Below, one piece after another: positions 1 to 6,172 of a stretch of DNA of 9,518 nucleotides. The DNA is from an archaeon. GTDB lineage: Archaea; Nanobdellota; Nanobdellia; Pacearchaeales; GW2011-AR1. How positions within the stretch are numbered: position 1 is the first letter of the stretch; every line of letters starts with the position of its first letter. Where the stretch lies: positions 1 to 9,518 of the forward strand of contig DAHVOT010000028.1 in the NCBI GenBank assembly GCA_027318675.1, given 5' to 3'. A program made the position numbers and the translations under genes. The notes under the pieces are model-generated. The model did not search any database and was not told the DNA's origin. It saw only the letters and a list, made by a program, of their open reading frames with translations.

Positions 1-98
1 ATAACTGTTTAGAAGCAAACCATTTTTCAAGAAACAATATCCTATTTTGAATTAATTTTTATTTTTAAATTGTGGTATTCTTTGGAATGTTTTATCCT

Positions 99-119
99 AT
101 ATCATAATCTTTAAATATA
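99..119 (+). promoter_or_regulatory. Archaeal TATA promoter of the secreted/membrane gene pair
   Basis: The TATA-like stretch TTTAAATATA (110-119) is centred about 24 bases before the ATG at 139, so transcription should begin at or very near the start codon (leaderless mRNA). The bases just upstream, ATATCATAATCTTTA (99-113), match 13 of 15 positions of the stretch before the 665-aa secreted-protein gene (6133-6147). They could be a BRE or a shared operator. I see nothing else in bases 1-98. Confidence 0.55.
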
Positions 120-138
120 TTCATTTGTTTACATCTAA

Positions 139-846
139 ATGAAAAAGGAGATGGGTAAATTTTATTTTATTTTTGCTATTGTAATAATTTTAGTTTTAGC
201 TTCAGGAGTGTTTGCTCAGTCTGCAGGATTATCCGGTAAAACAAAAGAGGTTGTGGATAGGATTATTGAAAATCAAGGTATTAATAAGGAAGAGATTAAA
301 TCTGTAGAAAAAGTAGATTTTGAGAAACTTCCTTCTCAGGTTGATTTGAGAAACATAGATTCTACTAATTTAGAAGTATATGAAGTAGATTATGGGGGAG
401 AAACTCCTGTTTTTGTTATAACTGCTTCAGAACAGTTGTTGGAAGCGCAGACTTCTGATAAAGTGTATAAAAGAATGCTTTTAACATATGGAATTAAAGG
501 AGAGATTCCAGAATCAACTTTTTTGAATACTGGTACAGGAGTAGAAGCTTCTGTTGAAAAAGGTTATGTGATGATGAGGGAGGGAAGTATAACGGGCATT
601 TCAACAAACTTGGAAGTTTTAAGTGGAAATGGAGAAGTAGAAGTTATTGTTTATATTAATGGGGTTCCTGCAGGATTTAGAAATACACTTGCTGTAAGTT
701 CTTCTGGAGTTGAAAAAGATTATGATACCCAATCAATAGGGATTGTTAAGTTTGATAAAGGAGATGTAATCTCTACATACGTTATAATAAATGGAGAAGT
801 ATTGGTTAAAGATATAATCAATCTTGTTGAAATAACAACTGAATAA
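139..846 (+). CDS. Secreted protein of unknown function, possible beta-sandwich C-terminal domain
   Basis: This is a 235-aa protein with a clear signal peptide: Lys-rich start, hydrophobic core at about residues 7-24, then VFAQ and a likely cleavage near residue 26-27. The mature part begins with a charged, probably helical stretch (about 30-60). It ends in a Gly/Val-rich region (about 142-235) beginning GYVMMREGSITGIS, with alternating hydrophobic residues typical of a jelly-roll or C1q-like beta sandwich. That fold assignment rests on pattern only. There are no Cys residues and no C-terminal anchor, so it is probably exported and free, or bound to a partner. The start fits the TATA box 24 bases upstream; Met5 is an alternative. 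The next gene follows after 13 bases with no promoter of its own, so the two are probably co-transcribed and may work together at the cell surface. I do not recognise the family. Confidence 0.8.
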   Translation: MKKEMGKFYFIFAIVIILVLASGVFAQSAGLSGKTKEVVDRIIENQGINKEEIKSVEKVDFEKLPSQVDLRNIDSTNLEVYEVDYGGETPVFVITASEQLLEAQTSDKVYKRMLLTYGIKGEIPESTFLNTGTGVEASVEKGYVMMREGSITGISTNLEVLSGNGEVEVIVYINGVPAGFRNTLAVSSSGVEKDYDTQSIGIVKFDKGDVISTYVIINGEVLVKDIINLVEITTE

Positions 847-859
847 GTTTATTTTTAAA

Positions 860-2356
860 ATGGCTTACAAAAAATATATTAGAAGAAATGGTAAACTTTA
901 TGGTCCTTATCTTTATGAAAGTAAAAGAGTTGATGGAAAAGTAGTTTCAGAATATAGGGGGAGTGAAGAAATTTCAAAGATTCCTAAAATCAAACCACAT
1001 CATTACAAAAAAATATTTTTTATACTTTTAGCAATATTTTTTGTAGGAGTTTTAATTCAATTTATATTTGTTTTTCCAAATATGAACAAAATTTCTGGAA
1101 AAGCAGTTTTTGAAGTTGACGGCTCTTATAAATCTGGAAAACCGATTGATGGAATCATAAGATTATCTTTATCTGAGGGAGAATTTCTTCCTGCATCCTC
1201 AAAAATAGTTTTTGAGAATTTAGGTAATACTTATGAATTTCCTATAAATCAAGTTATTAAAGAATCTTCTTCTGCTGGAGATTATTATCTTAATGGAAAA
1301 GAAATAGTGGGACAAGGAGAAGGATATGGTTTGGAAGGAGAGAGAATAATCTATCCTGAATTAAATTTTATTTTACAAGTATATAAAGAAACAAGTGAAG
1401 AGGAAGTAATTGTAGAGGAAAATGTAAGTGAAGAAGTTGAAGAAGAAGTTGTGGAGAGTGATGGAAGTTTAGATGAAATTGTTGGAGAAGCTTCTCCCAT
1501 AACTGGAGATTCTATAAGAGAATCGAGAGGGATTTTAAGCTCTTTATTTGGTATAACTGGGATGGTTTCTATGGAATTTCAGAATGAAATAAATGGAAAA
1601 GTTTCAAAGGATAAACCCTTTACTTATGAGCTACAAGATGGTGAAAAAGTTGAGCTTAAACATGGAAGTGTCTATTTTGGTGAAGAGGAACTTAACGACG
1701 GAGAGATATTTATTGAACTTAAAGATAATTTGGTCAGTGTTACAACAGAATATAATTTTAAAGAAAAGGGGTATGGTGAAGAATATCTTGGGGATAAAAA
1801 GAAAACATTCTCTTTAGATTTATCTGAGCTGAATCTTACTTTGCAGGAAGGAGAAATTAGTATTAAATTAGTTTATGAAGGGGAAGAAATAATTTCTATT
1901 AACACTTTAATTGAAGAAGATGAAAAGATTTCGGAAGAAATAGAAGAAATTCCTGAAGAATCTCAGGATGAAATACCTGAAGAAGTTCAGAATCAAGAGG
2001 ACATTGTTGAAGAAATTTCTGAAAATGAAACAGTTGAAGAGATAATAGATTCTTCAATATGGGATATAAGTGATTTTTTAACTGAAGAAGAAAAGAAAAT
2101 TCTTTTGAATGAATTTGGAGAAATTCAACTTAAAAATGTTAAATCTGAATTGTTTAAAGGAAGAATAATAAGAGTTTATGAAATTGGAGAATATTCTGTT
2201 GAATATAGTTATGATTCTTCTTTAAATGAAGATATTTTAGAAGTGCAAATGGAGAGAGACAGAATAAAATTCCTTAAAGATATTGCCAATTCGATTTCAA
2301 TTGAAGAATCTTCTTCAAAAACTCTTGAAGGATTTCAGGAGAATTATACTTTTTGA
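860..2356 (+). CDS. Single-pass membrane protein with Glu-rich linkers and two extracytoplasmic domains
   Basis: This is a 498-aa protein. The basic N-terminal head (residues 1-35) contains RRNGKLYGPYLYESKRVDGK, a Tyr/Lys-rich motif I associate with DPANN membrane proteins, and is presumably cytoplasmic. One transmembrane helix spans about 51-73 and is followed by ISGKAVFEV, opening a first beta-rich domain (about 77-180). A Glu/Val/Ser linker (about 183-205) leads through two ITG motifs (ITGDS, GITGMVS) to a second beta-rich domain (about 235-350). A second Glu-rich linker (about 350-395) and a C-terminal charged domain ending ENYTF follow. Several N-x-S/T sites fit glycosylation outside the cell. 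It starts 13 bases after the upstream stop with no Shine-Dalgarno motif, suggesting shared transcription. Its stop lies inside the end of the opposing gene (13-base overlap at 2344-2356). Function unknown; a cell-envelope or S-layer-associated role is an inference. Confidence 0.8.
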   Translation: MAYKKYIRRNGKLYGPYLYESKRVDGKVVSEYRGSEEISKIPKIKPHHYKKIFFILLAIFFVGVLIQFIFVFPNMNKISGKAVFEVDGSYKSGKPIDGIIRLSLSEGEFLPASSKIVFENLGNTYEFPINQVIKESSSAGDYYLNGKEIVGQGEGYGLEGERIIYPELNFILQVYKETSEEEVIVEENVSEEVEEEVVESDGSLDEIVGEASPITGDSIRESRGILSSLFGITGMVSMEFQNEINGKVSKDKPFTYELQDGEKVELKHGSVYFGEEELNDGEIFIELKDNLVSVTTEYNFKEKGYGEEYLGDKKKTFSLDLSELNLTLQEGEISIKLVYEGEEIISINTLIEEDEKISEEIEEIPEESQDEIPEEVQNQEDIVEEISENETVEEIIDSSIWDISDFLTEEEKKILLNEFGEIQLKNVKSELFKGRIIRVYEIGEYSVEYSYDSSLNEDILEVQMERDRIKFLKDIANSISIEESSSKTLEGFQENYTF

Positions 2357-3162
2357 GGATTAGGAGGTAGAGAATTTTCTGGAGGAATTTTATTTATTGT
2401 AAATTTGACTCCAGCAACACTTGATATAACTGCCATCAAAATTAATCTCCCTGAAACTACTCTAAATATTCCTTCCTGAACAGGTATCTTTGTTTCTTTT
2501 GAAAATTTTTGTATTATTTGATCTATCTCTTCTTTATTTAACACTATTCCTGTTTTCTTTTCTCCCATTCTTCCTTTAACTCCAATGTTTTGATCTGGAC
2601 CATAACATTCAATAGTTTTTACCATTGGATCTTTTACAAGTACATTTAATTTTCCTAATTCTATGTCTTTGTTTATTGGAGTAGGTTTAAGATACTGTAT
2701 ATGTTGGGGAAGTTTTGGTTCTGGAACCCATAGTTCTATTTTTCTGAAAGGATCTTGTTGTGGAGGGGATCTTTGTATTATCACCTGACTTCTAATTTCT
2801 TGCCTTTTGAAAAATTCTGGTTGTTTTCTTTCAAGAGGTTTTTCTTTTTTGAATGTATTTACGAACGGGTTTATTTCAGGAGTATTTTGACTTTCAAACA
2901 TTCCTATAGATGGATGCATTATAGAACGAGTTCCATCTATTTTTTCTTGTTCTGATTCTTCTTTCCTTCTTATTATTTCTCTTATTCTCTCTTTTCCAGT
3001 TAAAGGTATTTGTATTTTTTCTTTTTCAACCAGTGTTTGCAGTTTAATCATTTCTGCATGAGAAGAATTTTTTATTAATTGTCTTGTAAATTCTAGTAAA
3101 AATATTTTTTTGAATTTATTAAATATCAATTCTTCTTTTAAATCTTCTATTTTACTGTTCAT
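2344..3162 (-). CDS. Protein with an orphan secretion-ATPase N-terminal-like domain
   Basis: This is a 272-aa protein with no signal peptide and no membrane segment. Residues 1-75 are charged and helical. Residues 76-160 are a low-complexity Pro/Gln/Lys linker. Residues 165-259 form a compact domain: LGKLNVLVKDPMVKTIECYGPD, then a Gly-rich turn, a helix (EEIDQIIQKFS) and a hydrophobic end (ILMAVISSVAGVKFTINKI). This layout resembles the N-terminal domain of archaeal FlaI/PilB/VirB11-like type II/IV secretion ATPases, where 'L.DP.V.EI.CNGP' precedes a helix that tests for 'IP..EGIFR'. The Walker A/B motor that should follow is missing; the protein stops about 13 residues later. It overlaps the upstream coiled-coil gene by 11 bases, so the two are surely one transcript and probably translationally coupled. 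An accessory or regulatory subunit of a pilus/archaellum-type machine is an inference. The family match is from memory of the motif order. Confidence 0.75.
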   Translation of the reverse strand: MNSKIEDLKEELIFNKFKKIFLLEFTRQLIKNSSHAEMIKLQTLVEKEKIQIPLTGKERIREIIRRKEESEQEKIDGTRSIMHPSIGMFESQNTPEINPFVNTFKKEKPLERKQPEFFKRQEIRSQVIIQRSPPQQDPFRKIELWVPEPKLPQHIQYLKPTPINKDIELGKLNVLVKDPMVKTIECYGPDQNIGVKGRMGEKKTGIVLNKEEIDQIIQKFSKETKIPVQEGIFRVVSGRLILMAVISSVAGVKFTINKIPPENSLPPNPQKV

Positions 3163-3652
3163 TTGGAGAGATTGGTTTGTGATATTCTTCAGAAACCCCT
3201 GCTACTCCAGAAATTCTTGAATTAGGTTTTATAGGAGAAAGTTGTTGCATTTGAGGGTATCTTGGATTTACCTGATTTATTTGTGAAGGGAAATACCCTT
3301 GATTGGAATTATTTGTTTCATTTATCTTATCATGCATTAAAGTCAATCCTCTTGCTATTGTTCTGTTTTGTTCTAATACGTTTTCAAGTTTTTCAAGTAT
3401 CTTTGCATTTTCTTTGGTGTTTTTTTCTACATCAAAATCTTTTTCAGCAAGTACTTTTGCAGATGTTTCAAATAACTCTAAAAGTCTTGAAATTTGTGTA
3501 GTGAGTTCGTCGAATTTTATTGAAAGATTTACCATAACTTTCTGAAGAGAAACAAAATTATTTACGAGTATTTTCTCCAATTCTTTATCTTTTTTATCTC
3601 GTGTAGATTTTTTTTCTTTAGGCTTTGTTTTATCAAGACTCTTTTTAATCAT
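3152..3652 (-). CDS. Coiled-coil protein, partner of the ATPase-domain-like protein
   Basis: This is a 166-aa cytoplasmic protein. The Lys/Asp-rich head (1-28) is followed by a long heptad-like helix (about 28-112: NNFVSLQKVMVNLSIKFDEL, ISRLLELFETSAKVLAEKDF, then NAKILEKLENVLEQNRTIARG), and a Pro/Asn/Gln-rich disordered tail (about 113-166). It is the first gene of a two-gene minus-strand unit; its stop lies 11 bases inside the next gene. A strong TATA-like box lies 20-38 bases upstream of the ATG at 3652. The layout of a coiled coil next to an ATPase-like domain recalls archaellum accessory proteins such as FlaC/D/E, but I see no specific motif to prove that. Self-assembly through the coiled coil is likely. 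Function unknown. Confidence 0.75.
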   Translation of the reverse strand: MIKKSLDKTKPKEKKSTRDKKDKELEKILVNNFVSLQKVMVNLSIKFDELTTQISRLLELFETSAKVLAEKDFDVEKNTKENAKILEKLENVLEQNRTIARGLTLMHDKINETNNSNQGYFPSQINQVNPRYPQMQQLSPIKPNSRISGVAGVSEEYHKPISPNEQ

Positions 3653-3670
3653 GTTTTAGATACGAATTAA

Positions 3671-3690
3671 ATATTTATAAATATTTATAA
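3671..3690 (-). promoter_or_regulatory. TATA promoter of the coiled-coil / ATPase-domain pair
   Basis: On the minus strand the sequence contains two overlapping copies of TATAAATATTTATAAAT-type TATA sequence, 20-38 bases before the ATG at 3652. This predicts a leaderless or very short-leader transcript. It sits in the 46-base gap after the stop of the dikinase-like gene, so the pair can be expressed separately from that gene. Confidence 0.55.
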
Positions 3691-3698
3691 TGAGGCAT

Positions 3699-5801
3699 TT
3701 AGGGTTTTTTTGCCCTGTTTAAATTTTCGATGCCTTTTATTAATGGAGCCTCTTCTCCTTTATTTTCTTTAGGATTATATTTTCTTGGTTCTTTATCTGT
3801 GCCTCTTACCATATTCTCTTCTATTCCTTTTACATATTCTGCTATTTCTTCTATTTCTTCTGCATTTATGGTTATACTATCTATGTTATTTTCAACTAGA
3901 AATTTGATAATTTCCTTTTTATTCTCCACTTGTCCATAAATGTTACTTTCAACTCCCTTTCTTTTGCAAACTCTTATAACATAAGAAAGTTGATACAATA
4001 TTGCGGGGTGCATTTCATTGTAAATTTCTCTAACTTCTTTATTTTCTGAATCAACAGCAAGTATATGTTGTGTTAAATTTTTTATATCAAATGAAATGAA
4101 GTTTATTCCTTCATAGCATAAATCGCTTATCATCTGAACTGCTGCAGGAGTTTCTATTACTATTCCTATTTGTGCTTCTTTGAAATCTATTTTCTTTAAT
4201 ATCTCTTTGACCTTTTTTACTTCTTCAATTAAAGTTATATGGGGTAGAAGTATTCCAACTTTTTTCCCTTTTTCCTTTATTCTCTTTATGGCATTTAATT
4301 CTGCTTCTAAAATTTCTGGATTTTTTAATGTGAATCTTATACCGTGCAATCCGAGAATAGGATTTTTCTCTTTTTCTTTTGGTGCCCCTTCCAGGTTTTG
4401 GAATTCATCTGTCTTAATATCCGATGTTCTAATCCAAATTTCATCAAAATGTTCTGCAATATTATTAATTCCATTAAAAATAGTTTGTTCATATTCTTTT
4501 ATTTTGCCTTTTTCTAGATAGTAATTAGGGTGTTTTCCTTTGCTAGATATTATTTTCTCTATTTTTATTGGTCCAGCTGATTTTATTCCTGTTTGGGTAT
4601 ACTTTTCAGAAAAAGAGTCAATTTCTATTGCTAACTTTATTTTGGTGTTTGTTTTTGTTGTTAAGGGTTTTAATTCTTTTTGAGATGTTTTTTTGTTTTC
4701 TTCTTGTATTATTTCTTCTTCCTGTACTTGCTCTTCATTATTTTCTGGCCTTATTCCTTCTTCTATCTCTATTAGTCTTGTCTGGACCAAGTAAATATCT
4801 TCTCCTTCTATTGCATATTCAATACATTGTGGTCTCTTATAATGTTCTTCTATTTGAAGAGCTAACCTTGCCAATTTTATTATTTCTTTTTTTGTTAAAA
4901 CCTGCTGTTTGGATTTTTCTTCTCTTAGTGGGACAGTTATTTTACTTCCAGATGAATCTCTTGTTATTGCTATTTCTTTTTCTGCAACTTTTATATCCAT
5001 TATTTCTAAATCTTTATTTAGAGTATATTCATCTGGGGTGATTATCTTTGAAGCTGCTCCTTCTCCAAGCCCCCATATTGCTTGGATTATTATGTGATTG
5101 TCTTGATTATTAGGGTTTTTAGTGAATATGATTCCTGATTTATTCGAATCTACCATTTTTTGTATAATAATTGCAACAGTTACTGGAGAATCCTTTAATC
5201 CTTTAGTATATCTGGAATAAATTTCATTGGGTGTGAATAAAGAGGCAAAACACTTTTTTATGTGAAGAATTAATTCACCTTCTCCTTTAATGTTTAGGAA
5301 AGAATCTTGTTGTGTTGCTAATCCTTCTTTATGATTGTTCCCTGTTGGAACAGAAGATCTAACTGCAACAAAAATAGGTTCTTGTGCATTTTGGAGTATG
5401 TCTAATGCTGAACCGTAAATTTCACTTAAATCACTTGCTCCGAGACTGTCATATGCATCTAATATTTCTTCTTCCATAAGCCTTGGAAGTGGAGCTTCAA
5501 TTATGCTCCTCATTATGACTTCTGCAATATCATTTAGTAAAACTCTATCTTCATAATTTATTTTGTTGAGGAGACCATTTATCTTTTCTTTTAATCCTGG
5601 AGAATTTTCTATGAAATATTCGTAAGCTTGAGTTGTTATAATAAAACCTGGATTAATTGGAAGTTTTAAGTTATATATTTCGCTTAAATTAGCTCCTTTT
5701 TCACCTGCTAAATTCTCAGAATTTTTTCCTAAATCAGAAAACCATTTAATTAATTCAAGTTTTTCATCAGAAGAGCTATTAATCGCCTCTTTCTTATCCA
5801 T
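3699..5801 (-). CDS. Degenerate PEP synthase / pyruvate phosphate dikinase-like protein lacking the phosphohistidine domain
   Basis: This is a 700-aa protein in the PEP synthase (PpsA)/PPDK family. The N-terminal ATP-binding half (about 15-345) is recognisable: GEKGANL (34-40), PGFIITTQAY, AVRSS with Arg148, QQDSFLN, ASLFT, IFTKNP, WGLGE, TPDEYTL, and CIEYAIEGEDIYLVQTR with Glu328, Gln340 and Arg342. The C-terminal TIM-barrel half (about 400-650) is also clear: GKHPNYYLEKGK, IRTSDIKTDEFQNLEG, NPILGLHGIR, and Glu550 in VIETPAA. Between them the swivelling phosphohistidine domain (about 100 aa, with the TCHAA active site) is absent and replaced by a Glu-rich linker (about 346-385). The barrel also lost the catalytic Cys (GICGQ becomes NIYGQ, Tyr622), the metal-binding Asp of SNDLTQ (now KNLTQ, Asn575) and the Arg of the L-x-R-x-E motif (Lys413). 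PpsA proteins are usually near 800 aa. Normal PEP/pyruvate conversion looks impossible; ATP binding or a regulatory role is conceivable. The 41-base gap to the ferredoxin gene holds its own TATA box. Confidence 0.85.
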   Translation of the reverse strand: MDKKEAINSSSDEKLELIKWFSDLGKNSENLAGEKGANLSEIYNLKLPINPGFIITTQAYEYFIENSPGLKEKINGLLNKINYEDRVLLNDIAEVIMRSIIEAPLPRLMEEEILDAYDSLGASDLSEIYGSALDILQNAQEPIFVAVRSSVPTGNNHKEGLATQQDSFLNIKGEGELILHIKKCFASLFTPNEIYSRYTKGLKDSPVTVAIIIQKMVDSNKSGIIFTKNPNNQDNHIIIQAIWGLGEGAASKIITPDEYTLNKDLEIMDIKVAEKEIAITRDSSGSKITVPLREEKSKQQVLTKKEIIKLARLALQIEEHYKRPQCIEYAIEGEDIYLVQTRLIEIEEGIRPENNEEQVQEEEIIQEENKKTSQKELKPLTTKTNTKIKLAIEIDSFSEKYTQTGIKSAGPIKIEKIISSKGKHPNYYLEKGKIKEYEQTIFNGINNIAEHFDEIWIRTSDIKTDEFQNLEGAPKEKEKNPILGLHGIRFTLKNPEILEAELNAIKRIKEKGKKVGILLPHITLIEEVKKVKEILKKIDFKEAQIGIVIETPAAVQMISDLCYEGINFISFDIKNLTQHILAVDSENKEVREIYNEMHPAILYQLSYVIRVCKRKGVESNIYGQVENKKEIIKFLVENNIDSITINAEEIEEIAEYVKGIEENMVRGTDKEPRKYNPKENKGEEAPLIKGIENLNRAKKP

Positions 5802-5812
5802 AATCTCATTAA

Positions 5813-5828
5813 ACTTTTTATATTAATA
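5813..5828 (-). promoter_or_regulatory. TATA promoter of the dikinase-like gene
   Basis: On the minus strand TTAATATAAAAAGTTT lies in the 41-base gap between the ferredoxin stop and the ATG at 5801, about 20-25 bases before the start. This predicts leaderless transcription independent of the ferredoxin gene, although read-through from that gene is also possible. Confidence 0.5.
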
Positions 5829-5842
5829 AATGTTTGGGGTTT

Positions 5843-6025
5843 TTAGTTTGAGATTGCTTCTGCTGGGCAGTTTTTAATTGCCTCTTTGATACATTTTGCA
5901 TTTTTTTTAACATCTGCTCCTGACTTTACTCCTGCTTTTCCATCATCTTCCATTTGGAAAACTTCAGGGCAAGTAGCAGCACATGCTCCGCATCCAATAC
6001 ATTTGTTTTTGTCTACTTTCACCAT
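5843..6025 (-). CDS. Ferredoxin, single [4Fe-4S] type
   Basis: This is a 60-aa small acidic cytoplasmic electron carrier. Cys9, Cys12 and Cys15 in CIGCGACAATCP plus Cys53 in NCPAEAIS make one [4Fe-4S] cluster. Cys19 and Cys45 remain; in the equally short Thermotoga-type ferredoxins the matching pair forms a disulfide, so the same is likely here. The second four-Cys motif of 2[4Fe-4S] ferredoxins is absent (only CIKEAIKNCP is left). It would supply or accept electrons for oxidoreductases such as pyruvate:ferredoxin oxidoreductase, none of which is in the window. It is the first gene of the leftward group and is followed after 41 bases by the dikinase-like gene, a suggestive but unproven link to pyruvate metabolism. 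It is transcribed divergently from the 665-aa surface-protein gene. Length and motifs make this the most secure call in the window. Confidence 0.95.
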   Translation of the reverse strand: MVKVDKNKCIGCGACAATCPEVFQMEDDGKAGVKSGADVKKNAKCIKEAIKNCPAEAISN

Positions 6026-6053
6026 TTTATTTTATGGATTAATAAAATTTAGT

Positions 6054-6076
6054 TAAGTTTATAAATATAATGCTGG
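6054..6076 (-). promoter_or_regulatory. TATA promoter of the ferredoxin gene
   Basis: Read on the minus strand, CCAGCATTATATTTATAAA lies with its TATA core about 33-41 bases before the ATG at 6025, giving a leader of roughly 10 bases. The same 19 bases occur exactly in the right half of the long intergenic repeat (8821-8839), and 22 of 23 match when extended (8817-8839). The repeat may therefore carry an equivalent minus-strand promoter. Confidence 0.55.
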
Positions 6077-6132
6077 GGAAATTGAAAAGTTTAGTATTAA
6101 TCTAAAACGATTATCCTAATATAATCAATTTC

Positions 6133-6153
6133 ATATCATAGTCCTTATAAAGT
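6133..6153 (+). promoter_or_regulatory. TATA promoter of the 665-aa surface-protein gene
   Basis: The sequence CCTTATAAAG is centred about 25 bases before the ATG at 6173, predicting a leaderless mRNA. The 15 bases 6133-6147 (ATATCATAGTCCTTA) match 13 of 15 positions of the promoter before the other secreted-protein gene (99-113), differing by two transitions. Shared regulation of surface proteins is possible. Confidence 0.55.
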
Positions 6154-6172
6154 TTAAGAGAATAAGAAATCT

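Noticed and set aside
1380..2040. Tandem DNA repeats in the GAAGAA-rich stretches
   Set aside because: These are Glu-rich linkers of the 498-aa protein. The codons vary and no fixed repeat unit is kept.
3262..3545. Two overlapping plus-strand open frames of about 80 codons
   Set aside because: They are antisense to the coiled-coil gene, have no promoter, and show the hydrophobic bias expected from the complement of a Lys/Glu-rich gene.
4568..5041. 157-codon plus-strand open frame rich in Leu and Phe
   Set aside because: It lies wholly opposite the dikinase-like gene, which has clear family motifs. The Leu/Phe richness is what the complement of Lys/Glu-rich codons produces.
3699..5801. Frameshift or sequencing error explaining the missing phosphohistidine domain
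   Set aside because: The frame is continuous, the flanking linker is coherent, and no TCHAA-like sequence appears in any frame of the region. The catalytic Cys and Asp are lost independently elsewhere in the protein.
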